A stretch of DNA of 28,524 nucleotides, taken from assembly GCA_900546575.1 (NCBI GenBank), contig URDM01000033.1:1-28524 (forward strand), given 5' to 3'. Below the pieces are notes generated by a model, which was not told the origin of the DNA, made no database searches, and worked only from the letters and a program-made list of their open reading frames with translations. The translations under genes were made by a program, and so were the position numbers. Every line of letters starts with the position of its first letter. The stretch's first letter is position 1. Positions 5,978 to 13,022 of the stretch are shown here, one piece after another. This DNA comes from an uncultured Prevotella sp. Lineage in GTDB: Bacteria; Bacteroidota; Bacteroidia; Bacteroidales; Bacteroidaceae.

Positions 5978-6013
5978 ATGTAGTCTTGCTACATGTTGCG
6001 ACTCATTCAGTCG
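5978..6013 (-). other. Two hairpins in the tRNA-Ser leader
   Basis: ATGTAG/CTACAT (5978-5983 with 5989-5994, loop TCTTG) and CGACT/AGTCG (5999-6003 with 6009-6013) lie between the promoter and the mature tRNA, in the predicted 5' leader of about 70 bases. They may guide leader processing, or they may be the relic of a short RNA. Confidence 0.4.
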
Positions 6014-6032
6014 TATTGCTTATTTGCGGGTG

Positions 6033-6063
6033 CAAAGGTAATGCTTTTTATTTATTCCACAAA
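6033..6063 (-). promoter_or_regulatory. Promoter of tRNA-Ser
   Basis: On the minus strand TTTG (6063-6060) is followed after 19 bases by TACCTTTG (6040-6033). This matches the Bacteroidota sigma-ABfr consensus TTTG-N19-TAnnTTTG and points at the tRNA gene. Confidence 0.8.
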
Positions 6064-6126
6064 TTTTTTTCGCTTGTTTTTTGCGATAACTTCAATATTT
6101 TTTCGATTTTCCCGTGTTTCCTTTTC

Positions 6127-6236
6127 AAAAGGAGTCCTTTTGCTGTTCAAAACGAGTCCTTTTGCATTGTAAAAGGAGTCCTTTTGCAGTCCAAATGTAG
6201 TCCTTTTGCAGTCCAAAAGGAGTCCTTTTGAAATAG
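6127..6236. repeat. Five-unit array of a 22-bp imperfect palindrome (array 1)
   Basis: Five head-to-tail units of exactly 22 bp start at 6127, 6149, 6171, 6193 and 6215. Each is built on AAAAGGAGTCCTTTT (AAAAGGA and TCCTTTT around a central G) plus a 7-base linker such as GCAGTCC. Units 2 and 4 vary at the left arm (AAAACGAG, AAATGTAG), while the right arm AGTCCTTTT is invariant. The array lies between the tRNA promoter and mutS2 and is followed by AAATAGGAG. A matching five-unit array is at 24178-24287. The 22-bp period is close to two helical turns. This and the AT-rich stretch 6064-6126 fill the gap; I see no gene there. Confidence 0.9.
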
Positions 6237-6294
6237 GAGCGGATTACATTGGGATTTTTGCAGTGTTTTCTGCCGTTTTTAAGCAACCTTTCAG

Positions 6295-6302
6295 TAACTT
6301 TG
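6295..6302 (+). promoter_or_regulatory. Promoter -7 element of mutS2 (TAACTTTG)
   Basis: TAACTTTG fits the -7 consensus and ends four bases before the mutS2 start codon, so the predicted transcript would begin at or within a few bases of the ATG. No good TTTG is present 19-21 bases upstream. Confidence 0.6.
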
Positions 6303-6306
6303 CACC

Positions 6307-8826
6307 ATGATTTATCCAGATAATTTTGAGAATAAGATACAGTTCAACGAGATTCGCTCGTTGCTGAAGGGCTACTGTCTGAGCCAGCTTGGCAAGGACA
6401 AGGTGGACGACATGGCTTTCACCTGCGATGCCGAACGCATAAATACTGCCCTGTCGCAGACCCGCGAGTTCCGCCGTATGCAGGAGGAAGCCGACGACTT
6501 CCCGCTTCAGTTCTTTTTTGACATGCGTGCTTCGATAAAGCGAATACGCATCGAGGGCACTCATCTTGAGGAGAATGAGATATTCGACTTGCGCCGTTCG
6601 CTTGAGACGATATCGGGTATAGTGAAGTTTCTGAACCGTAGCGACGACGACGGCAACTACGACTATCCTACGCTTCACGCCCTGACCGAGGATGTTGTGA
6701 CCTTTCCCGACCTTATACGTCGTATCGACCAGATTCTGGACAAGTATGGCAAGATAAAGGATACGGCTTCGCCGCGTCTCGCCGAAATACGTTCGCAGCT
6801 GCGCAAGGCAGAGGGCAGCGTCTCGCGTACATTATATAATATACTGCATGCGGCGCAGAGCGAGGGTCTGGTGGAGAAGGACGTTACGCCTACGCTGCGC
6901 GACGGCCGACTGGTTGTGCCCGTGGCTCCTGCCATGAAACGCCGTATAAAGGGTATTGTACACGACGAGTCGTCGACGGGCAAGACGGTATTCATCGAAC
7001 CTACGGAAGTGGTTGAAGCCAACAACCGCATACGTGAGCTTGAGGCCGATGAGCGTCGCGAGATAATCGTGATACTTACGGAGTTCTCCAAGCTTGTACG
7101 ACCGCATGTAGACGACATAATATATGCCTATCAGCTGCTGGCTGAGATAGATTTCATACGCGCGCGTGCGGAATTTGCACGTCTCACCAGTGCCATTGAG
7201 CCTGATGTCAATGCCTGTCCGGTTGTCGACTGGATTACGGCGCGCCATCCGCTACTGTGGCTTTCGCTGAAGAAGCAAGACAAGCCTATCGTTCCGCTCG
7301 ACATAATGCTTACGAGCGACCGCCATATACTCATCATTTCGGGTCCGAATGCCGGAGGCAAGTCGGTGTGTCTGAAGACAGTCGGACTGCTACAGTATAT
7401 GTTGCAGTGCGGACTGTCGATACCCGTGAGCGAGCGTTCGAAGGTGGGCGTGTTCGACGACATAATGATTGACATAGGCGACGAGCAGAGTATCGAGAAC
7501 GACCTTTCTACTTACTCATCCCACTTGCTCAATATGAAGAACATGATGCGTAGGGCTGGCGAGGCAACGCTGCTGCTTATCGACGAGTTTGGTACGGGTA
7601 CCGAGCCACAGATTGGTGGTGCCATGGCTGAGGCTGTGCTCAACCAGTTTGTGAAGAAGCATGCTTGGGGCGTGATAACCACCCACTATCAGAATCTGAA
7701 GCATTATGCCGACTCGCACGACGGCATTGCCAATGGTGCCATGCTGTACGACCGCCATGAGATGCGACCGCTGTTTCAGTTGGCAATAGGTCAGCCCGGT
7801 TCGTCGTTTGCGATAGAGATTGCGCGCAAGACGGGCATACCCGATGAGGTGATACGCGAGGCGAGCGCCATCGTAGGGTCGGACTACATTCAGAGTGACA
7901 AGTATCTGCAGGACATAGTACGCGACAAACGCTACTGGGAGAACAAACGACAGAATGTACACCAGCGCGAGAAAGACCTGGAGAAGACCATTGCAAAATA
8001 CGAGGAAGAGATAAAGGAACTTGCGCAAAAACGCAAGGAGATATTGCGACAGGCAAAGGAGCAGGCGCAGGAACTGCTAAAGGAGAGCAACCGCAATATC
8101 GAGAATACTATACGCGAGATACGCGAGTGTCAGGCTGAGAAGGAGGAGACGAAGCGTCTGCGTGAGGAGCTGAACGCCTTCAAGGAGGATGTCAGCGAGA
8201 TTGACACTAAGTCGGCCGACGACCTTATTGAGAAGAAGATGCGCCAGATAATGGAACGCAAGGAGCGCCGCGAGAAGCGCAAGAAGGAGAAGAAGGAGAA
8301 CGCCGGCAAGCCTGCTACTATCGGAACCAAACTGCCAACGCCTACAGCCAGTGCCGAGCAGCAGACGTTTGCTGTGGGCGACACGGTGCGTATGCGTGGT
8401 CTGACAACTGTGGGCACTGTGGAGACAGTGCAGGGCAAGGAGGCAACTGTGGTGTTTGGCGACGTGAGAACGAAGGTGAAGACGTCGCGGCTTGAGCATA
8501 CCGTCAAGAAGCCCGAGTCGACACAGCCTGCAACGTTTGCCATCAGTCGTGAGACACGACAGACTATCGACTCGCACAAGCTCAACTTCCGTCAGGATCT
8601 TGACGTGCGTGGCATGCGTGGCGACGAAGCTCTTAACGCTGTGCAGCACTTCGTCGACGACGCTATACTTGTAGGAATGTCGCGTGTGCGTATCCTGCAT
8701 GGCAAGGGCAACGGTATTCTGCGCCAGCTCATACGTCAATACCTGCAGTCGGTGCCCAACGTTACGAACTGCAAGGACGAGCATGTGCAGTTCGGCGGTG
8801 CGGGTATTACTGTGGTGGATTTCTAA
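6307..8826 (+). CDS. mutS2: Endonuclease MutS2
   Basis: An 839-residue MutS2 of normal length. The N-terminus (IYPDNFENKIQFNEIRSLLK) is typical of the family and fixes the start. The ATPase domain has Walker A GPNAGGKS (346-353) and Walker B LLLIDEFGTGTEP (about 421-433). A long lysine/glutamate-rich coiled coil (about 540-680) follows. The C-terminal Smr nuclease domain shows LDVRG and HGKGNG. The mismatch-recognition domain of MutS1 is absent. MutS2 proteins act on branched DNA to limit recombination or, in some bacteria, rescue collided ribosomes; which applies here cannot be told. A bidirectional terminator follows. Confidence 0.97.
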   Translation: MIYPDNFENKIQFNEIRSLLKGYCLSQLGKDKVDDMAFTCDAERINTALSQTREFRRMQEEADDFPLQFFFDMRASIKRIRIEGTHLEENEIFDLRRSLETISGIVKFLNRSDDDGNYDYPTLHALTEDVVTFPDLIRRIDQILDKYGKIKDTASPRLAEIRSQLRKAEGSVSRTLYNILHAAQSEGLVEKDVTPTLRDGRLVVPVAPAMKRRIKGIVHDESSTGKTVFIEPTEVVEANNRIRELEADERREIIVILTEFSKLVRPHVDDIIYAYQLLAEIDFIRARAEFARLTSAIEPDVNACPVVDWITARHPLLWLSLKKQDKPIVPLDIMLTSDRHILIISGPNAGGKSVCLKTVGLLQYMLQCGLSIPVSERSKVGVFDDIMIDIGDEQSIENDLSTYSSHLLNMKNMMRRAGEATLLLIDEFGTGTEPQIGGAMAEAVLNQFVKKHAWGVITTHYQNLKHYADSHDGIANGAMLYDRHEMRPLFQLAIGQPGSSFAIEIARKTGIPDEVIREASAIVGSDYIQSDKYLQDIVRDKRYWENKRQNVHQREKDLEKTIAKYEEEIKELAQKRKEILRQAKEQAQELLKESNRNIENTIREIRECQAEKEETKRLREELNAFKEDVSEIDTKSADDLIEKKMRQIMERKERREKRKKEKKENAGKPATIGTKLPTPTASAEQQTFAVGDTVRMRGLTTVGTVETVQGKEATVVFGDVRTKVKTSRLEHTVKKPESTQPATFAISRETRQTIDSHKLNFRQDLDVRGMRGDEALNAVQHFVDDAILVGMSRVRILHGKGNGILRQLIRQYLQSVPNVTNCKDEHVQFGGAGITVVDF

Positions 8827-8838
8827 GGATATAAAAAA

Positions 8839-8900
8839 CGACAATAGAGACAATCCTTGACAAGTATATAGCTTGTTGTCAAGGTTTGTCTCTATTGTCG
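8839..8900. terminator. Bidirectional terminator between mutS2 and the DUF4230 genes
   Basis: A very long inverted repeat: 8839-8853 (CGACAATAGAGACAA) pairs fully with 8886-8900. After one T/T mismatch, CCTTGAC (8855-8861) pairs with GTCAAGG (8878-8884). It separates two convergent genes; A and T runs on the outside serve either direction. Confidence 0.85.
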
Positions 8901-8958
8901 TATATGATTGTTCACCTGTTGTGGCTAAGGCGAGGATGTCATAGCCTTTTGTAGGGTT

Positions 8959-9609
8959 TTATTTCTCAAATTCAACCTTTACATATTCAAATCCCATGGA
9001 GCGTAGTAGGTTTTCAAACTGGGTTTTGGCGTTCTGCTGTGCAGTCTGGTAATTCTGTCGGGTGAGGCAGCGTCTGCGCATCATTGCGTCGGCACGGTTG
9101 TACATCAGCATTCGGTCCTGATGGCTCCACTTGCCGGTCTCAATAAACGAGCGGGTGCGTGTCTCGTCAATGAAGTCGTTGTCAAGCAGCTTTACTGGTG
9201 GCAATGTGGCGCAAAGCGTGTCGCCACGCATGGCTATCCAGCCCTCGTGAGCCTGACGGGTGTCTACGCCAAGGCGAAGAGTGCCGTAATATATGCGCAC
9301 CAGTTCGTCGTCGGAGAAGAATCCGCGTCGTATCGTGTCAACGATTTCCTCGTCGCTGACTTCCAGAAACGACCACTTGCCAATCTGTTCGATTGAGCGT
9401 ATCTGCGACGGAGTGATGTCAATGCTCTGATCGGTGACAATCTGAAGTGGGGTAGAGGTGTCGACCGTCTTCTTCATGTAGTGGCGTGCCACGACGACGG
9501 CGCACACAATAAGTATTGCAACAAATGCAATCTTCACGGCGGTTGACTTCAACCAGAATCCGAAGAATGTCTCCTTGGGGCGTATTGGGTTGTTATCTGA
9601 CTTTTGCAT
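8959..9609 (-). CDS. DUF4230 family membrane-anchored protein
   Basis: A 216-residue protein from ATG at 9609; the frame stays open further upstream only through a TTG at 9624. One transmembrane helix near residues 25-44 (KIAFVAILIVCAVVVARHYM) is followed by a periplasmic domain with the DUF4230 pattern: early ITPSQIRSIEQIGKWSFLEV, a middle strand LVRIYYGTLRLGVD, and C-terminal helices ending GFEYVKVEF. Function unknown. It overlaps the upstream DUF4230 gene by 17 bases and the two look like a duplicated pair acting together. Confidence 0.75.
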   Translation of the reverse strand: MQKSDNNPIRPKETFFGFWLKSTAVKIAFVAILIVCAVVVARHYMKKTVDTSTPLQIVTDQSIDITPSQIRSIEQIGKWSFLEVSDEEIVDTIRRGFFSDDELVRIYYGTLRLGVDTRQAHEGWIAMRGDTLCATLPPVKLLDNDFIDETRTRSFIETGKWSHQDRMLMYNRADAMMRRRCLTRQNYQTAQQNAKTQFENLLRSMGFEYVKVEFEK

Positions 9610-10312
9610 TTTGCTTGTTTTCAATGGTTGAACGGTCTATTAGCTTCATGATGTCGCGTGGCTTGTAGTCGCGGCTGAACGAGATAGTGATGTTTTCGGG
9701 GCTGAATCCCATCTGCTTTATCATCGGAATGAGTACGTTGGCGGCTCCTATGCGGGCGTTCTCCATAATGTCAGTGTTGGCAACGTCGGCTATTATGGCA
9801 TCGCGTCCTTGTCGTTCGTAGGCCGAGAGTTCCTCGTCAGAGAAGTTGCGGCGTGTCAGAGCTACATATTCACGAATGCCTTTGTGGTCGATGCGCGACG
9901 AAGTCAGCACGATGCGAGGTTCGGGCAGCACGATCTCGATATGTGTAGAGTCACGCCGAACGTTTGCGGCAGAGAAACCTGCAAAGTCGATGTAGGCTTT
10001 TACGGTGGCATCGACGGGGATGGCTATCTTGCGTTTGCCCAACGGCAGGTTTATGTCGTAGTCGTGACTGAGTACGCGTCCCTTCATTTTCACCTGGTCG
10101 TCGTGGGTGATTATCTTGTGTATGCGATACTCGGTGGTGTACAGACGTGAACATCGCTGTATCTGCATCACCATCAATCTTGTAGTGTCGACACGCGCTG
10201 TGACAGTAGTGTCGGCTGTAGTCGTAGGTCTCTCGCTCTTGGCGGTGCAAGAGGCGAGCAGCGTTAGGGCTACAAGTGTGAGTGTGGTTATTGCTGTTCT
10301 CATATTATTCAT
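9593..10312 (-). CDS. DUF4230 family lipoprotein
   Basis: A 239-residue lipoprotein: signal sequence ending LTLLASC, then a DUF4230-like domain (KIAIPVDATVKAYIDFAGF, IEIVLPEPRIVLTSSRIDH, and C-terminal GFSPENITISF). It shares the ISF/VEF ending and overall layout with the downstream gene, so both probably descend from a duplication. Starts at 10312 and 10303 are both possible (M-N-N-M). Function unknown; envelope location is clear from the lipobox. Confidence 0.8.
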   Translation of the reverse strand: MNNMRTAITTLTLVALTLLASCTAKSERPTTTADTTVTARVDTTRLMVMQIQRCSRLYTTEYRIHKIITHDDQVKMKGRVLSHDYDINLPLGKRKIAIPVDATVKAYIDFAGFSAANVRRDSTHIEIVLPEPRIVLTSSRIDHKGIREYVALTRRNFSDEELSAYERQGRDAIIADVANTDIMENARIGAANVLIPMIKQMGFSPENITISFSRDYKPRDIMKLIDRSTIENKQNAKVR

Positions 10313-10331
10313 TAAAAATGACCGAATTCAT

Positions 10332-10362
10332 TTTGTATTGTCTTCGAATTGCATTAACTTTG
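10332..10362 (+). promoter_or_regulatory. Promoter of the DUF4738 gene
   Basis: TTTG (10332-10335), 19 bases, then TAACTTTG (10355-10362): an exact match to the Bacteroidota consensus, eight bases before the ATG at 10371. Confidence 0.8.
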
Positions 10363-10370
10363 TCGTCATT

Positions 10371-10961
10371 ATGAAGACACGGACATTATTCAATAGTTTA
10401 TTTATAGTTGCGTGGGCGGCCATGTCGCTTGGCGTGGCAGTATCGTGCAAGGAAAAACCTCGTACAACTGATATCATCGTTAAGAAATCGGCTCCGAAGC
10501 CCAAGAAGGGTGTGCAGAAGATGGACGAATATCGCCAGGTGCGTGACGTGGAGTGGCTCGGCGGAACCTATAAGGTTGTGGCTGAGCGCAAGCCCGACAC
10601 CTCGCTTCCGCAGGCAGAGGACGAGCAAGGCAACCGATACTACGACAATCGCATAACGCTAACCATAAGCCGACCTGACGGTACGGCTTTCTTCAACCGC
10701 ACATTCTCGAAGACCGACTTTGCAAAGTATGTAGACGGTGACAATGCCGACGGCGCTTTGCTTGGCATCGTGTTCGACCGTGCTGATGGCGCTTCGCTGA
10801 TATTTGCAGCCAGTGTTGGTTCGCCCGACAAGATGAGCGACGAGTATGTGCCGCTTGTCATGACAATATCGCGTGGCGGAACTGTGAGCATAGCCAAGGA
10901 CACGCAGCTCGATACAGTCAGCGATGCTGCTGATGAGGCTGACGACGAGGACGGCGTATAA
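10371..10961 (+). CDS. DUF4738 family lipoprotein
   Basis: A 196-residue protein from ATG 10371, chosen because the promoter ends just before it and a lipoprotein signal follows (Cys26 in LGVAVSC); the frame is open further upstream without a signal sequence. The body (YYDNRITLTISRPDGTAFFNRTFSKTDF, IVFDRADGASLIFAASVG) has the DUF4738 pattern of conserved Bacteroidales lipoproteins. The C-terminus is acidic. Function unknown. It converges on hslR with a 37-base gap containing only weak hairpins. Confidence 0.8.
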   Translation: MKTRTLFNSLFIVAWAAMSLGVAVSCKEKPRTTDIIVKKSAPKPKKGVQKMDEYRQVRDVEWLGGTYKVVAERKPDTSLPQAEDEQGNRYYDNRITLTISRPDGTAFFNRTFSKTDFAKYVDGDNADGALLGIVFDRADGASLIFAASVGSPDKMSDEYVPLVMTISRGGTVSIAKDTQLDTVSDAADEADDEDGV

Positions 10962-10998
10962 TAGCCGTCTGCTCGTCGCTGTCGGTACGGACGGTTGT

Positions 10999-11424
10999 TT
11001 ATTCGTCGCCGTCAATATCGTCGTCGATGTCGTCGAAGCCGAACATGGCTGGGTCGACAAATGCATCAAGCGCACGACGCTCCTTCTTTGTGGGGCGTCC
11101 TGTGCCACGTGCGCGGTCTACAAATCCGCTTATACGGCTCATCTCAAGCAGTTCGTACTGCTTGGGGTCGGTCACATTCTCGTATACTTCGGGTATCAGC
11201 TTGGCACCTACGCGCTGTTCTATCGTCTTGAGAACACGAAACGAGTAGGTGATAGGCGATTTCTTTACACTCACCACTTCGCCTGCCTTTATCGTGTGAC
11301 TTGGCTTAACGTTCTGTCCGCCAATCGTGACACGGCTGTTCTTGCAGGCGTCGGCAGCTATAGAGCGGGTCTTGAATATGCGCGCTGCCCATAGCCATTT
11401 GTCTATGCGTGCTGTTTCTGACAT
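10999..11424 (-). CDS. hslR: S4-domain RNA-binding protein, Hsp15/RqcP-like
   Basis: A 141-residue protein beginning with an S4 RNA-binding domain (RIDKWLWAARIFKTRSIAADAC, RVTIGGQNVKPSHTIKAGE; residues 6-50). E. coli Hsp15 and Firmicutes RqcP of this family bind 50S subunits carrying stalled peptidyl-tRNA. The neighbour pth, which releases peptidyl-tRNA, fits a shared ribosome-rescue theme. The C-terminus is strongly acidic (FDDIDDDIDGDE). It lies 4 bases after pth and is co-transcribed with it. The symbol follows the E. coli name; rqcP would be equally possible. Confidence 0.9.
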   Translation of the reverse strand: MSETARIDKWLWAARIFKTRSIAADACKNSRVTIGGQNVKPSHTIKAGEVVSVKKSPITYSFRVLKTIEQRVGAKLIPEVYENVTDPKQYELLEMSRISGFVDRARGTGRPTKKERRALDAFVDPAMFGFDDIDDDIDGDE

Positions 11425-11428
11425 ATGA

Positions 11429-12022
11429 TTATTGCTGATTGGTTTGCTTTGATTTCTTTCCGAACTTGTTGAACTGGTTCATCGTGATGTTCAGTCCGGC
11501 AAGTACGAAACTCTTTATTATCTCTACCGCCATGTCGATTGAGGGCTGCAGAGTCTTCATGTCCTCGTCATCGTATCTGCCGAGCACCCAGTCTACCTGT
11601 TGTCCTTGTTGGAAGTCGGCACCTATGCCCATACGCAGACGTGCATACTGCTGTCCGATGAGCTGCTGTATGTTGCCCAGTCCGTTGTGACCGCCGTTAG
11701 ATCCGTTGCCCTTCAGGCGGAAGTCGCCAAGCGGAATGGAGAGGTCGTCGACGATGACGAGCATGCGGCTCTGGTCGATATTCTCCTTCTGAAGCCAGTA
11801 TCGTACGGCATTGCCGCTAAGGTTCATGTATGTTGTGGGCTTTAGTATGAACACCTTGCGTCCCTTAATTGATGTCTCGGCTACAAAACCGTAACGCTTG
11901 TCTTCGAAAGTAGCGCCGAGCTTATTGGCCAGTTCGTCAACTACCATGAATCCAGTGTTGTGACGTGTCATTTCATATTCGCGTCCGGGATTGCCAAGAC
12001 CCACTATCAAGTATTTGTCCAC
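11429..12022 (-). CDS. pth: Peptidyl-tRNA hydrolase
   Basis: A 197-residue cytosolic enzyme that hydrolyses the ester bond of peptidyl-tRNA dropped from ribosomes. Conserved residues are visible: Asn11 in VGLGNPGREY, catalytic His21 in TRHNTGF, Asn67 in TYMNLSG, Asp93 in VIVDDLSIPLG, and SNGGHNGL (108-115). The start is a GTG at 12022; a stop lies just upstream and no ATG is available. Length is normal. Confidence 0.97.
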   Translation of the reverse strand: MDKYLIVGLGNPGREYEMTRHNTGFMVVDELANKLGATFEDKRYGFVAETSIKGRKVFILKPTTYMNLSGNAVRYWLQKENIDQSRMLVIVDDLSIPLGDFRLKGNGSNGGHNGLGNIQQLIGQQYARLRMGIGADFQQGQQVDWVLGRYDDEDMKTLQPSIDMAVEIIKSFVLAGLNITMNQFNKFGKKSKQTNQQ

Positions 12023-12093
12023 TTCTTTAATTATTAATTATTAATGATTAATGGTTGATTGATTCTCTGATTGAATCGATGTGCTGAAACAAA

Positions 12094-12126
12094 AAAGCGC
12101 ACTCGTCGTAATGACGCGTGCGCTTT
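12094..12126 (-). terminator. Terminator between rplY and pth
   Basis: AAAGCGCAC (12094-12102) pairs with GTGCGCTTT (12118-12126). On the minus strand the stem is followed by a run of T (12096-12091). It would end most rplY transcripts before pth. The adjoining AT-rich stretch 12027-12055 repeats TTAATTATTAA-like words and holds no gene. Confidence 0.8.
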
Positions 12127-12162
12127 CCTTTTTCTATTAAATGTGCTAATGTGCTATATTGA

Positions 12163-12756
12163 TTAAGCCTGTGCGTTAGCAGCAGCAGACATAGCGGCAC
12201 GTGTCATCTTGATAGAGCATACGATGACATCCTTGCCTGTAGCGATCTCCAAGCCCTCGAAGCTCAGCTCGCCAACCTTGATGCTCTTGCCAATCTTAAG
12301 GGCAGTAACGTCGATGTCAAGGTGCTCAGGAATCTGCTGGTAGGGAGCAGTAACATCAATCTTACGGATAGAGAGGTTCATGCGACCACCATCACGTACA
12401 CCCTGTGCAAGACCTGTGAGCTTAACAGGAATACCGATTGTGATAGGCTTCTGATCGTTAACTTCGAGGAAGTCTACGTGCAGAACAGCGTCAGTTACCG
12501 GGTGGAACTGGATCTCCTTGAGGATAGCTGTGTGTGACTCGCCGTCGATGTTAAGGTTGATAACATAGATGTGCGGAGTGTAGATGATCTTGCGGAGCTC
12601 TGTCATAGCGATAGCGAATGACTTGGCAACGGGCTTGCCGTCCTGCTCTGCCAAACCGTAGAGGTTGCAAGGTACAAGACCTTCCTTACGCAATGTTTTA
12701 GAAGCTTTCTTTCCAAGGGCTTCACGCTTCTGACCTGTAACGTTAATCTCTTTCAT
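12163..12756 (-). CDS. rplY: 50S ribosomal protein L25/Ctc family
   Basis: A 197-residue long-form L25 (Ctc/TL5 type): N-terminal 5S rRNA-binding domain (KEINVTGQKREALGKKASKTLRK, residues 1-90) and C-terminal beta domain (about 100-180, KPITIGIPVKLTGLAQGVRDGG). It ends with an alanine-rich tail. It binds 5S rRNA in the large subunit. A consensus promoter lies about 110 bases upstream and a terminator directly downstream. Confidence 0.96.
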   Translation of the reverse strand: MKEINVTGQKREALGKKASKTLRKEGLVPCNLYGLAEQDGKPVAKSFAIAMTELRKIIYTPHIYVINLNIDGESHTAILKEIQFHPVTDAVLHVDFLEVNDQKPITIGIPVKLTGLAQGVRDGGRMNLSIRKIDVTAPYQQIPEHLDIDVTALKIGKSIKVGELSFEGLEIATGKDVIVCSIKMTRAAMSAAANAQA

Positions 12757-12868
12757 AATTGTGTTACTCTAAATTAAGTTTAATAAATAATGTGATTTAT
12801 GCCTTAATTCGCCATCACACGAGAATTTTTTATTCATTTTCTGTATAGATGTGCTCAAAAAAGCGGTG

Positions 12869-12900
12869 CAAAGGTACATCTTTTCTCTGAAATGAGCAAA
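12869..12900 (-). promoter_or_regulatory. Promoter of rplY
   Basis: On the minus strand TTTG (12900-12897), 20 bases, TACCTTTG (12876-12869). The leader to the rplY start is roughly 105 bases of AT-rich sequence with no clear regulatory structure. Confidence 0.75.
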
Positions 12901-12936
12901 GTTTATCCTTAAAATGTATAATTATTACCGATTTTC

Positions 12937-12967
12937 TTGGTAGTTCTCCCAATTTTGCCTATTTTTG
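12937..12967 (+). promoter_or_regulatory. Promoter of the nusB operon
   Basis: TTG (12937-12939), 20 bases, then TATTTTTG (12960-12967), pointing at nusB 55 bases downstream. It is divergent from the rplY promoter, with about 35 bases between their -33 elements. Confidence 0.65.
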
Positions 12968-13022
12968 CAAAGCGAAAAACAAACAGAAACATTAGAGATA
13001 CATTATATATAATATCAAAGAG

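Noticed and set aside
6127..6236. CRISPR array reading of the 22-bp repeats
   Set aside because: The repeating unit is only 22 bp with a 7-base linker, there are no unique spacers of normal length, and no cas genes are nearby.
8077..8853. Long minus-strand open frame over the 3' half of mutS2
   Set aside because: It is antisense to the coiled-coil and Smr domains of MutS2. The leucine-rich translation is what the lysine/glutamate-rich coding strand gives in reverse.
10107..10370. An N-terminal extension of the DUF4738 protein from ATG 10107
   Set aside because: It would overlap the divergent DUF4230 gene and precede the consensus promoter at 10332-10362. The lipoprotein signal starts at ATG 10371.
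10951..10994. Terminator between DUF4738 and hslR
   Set aside because: Short stems such as ACGGC/GCCGT and CCGTC/GACGG can be drawn, but they compete with each other and lack a T run, so I do not list one.
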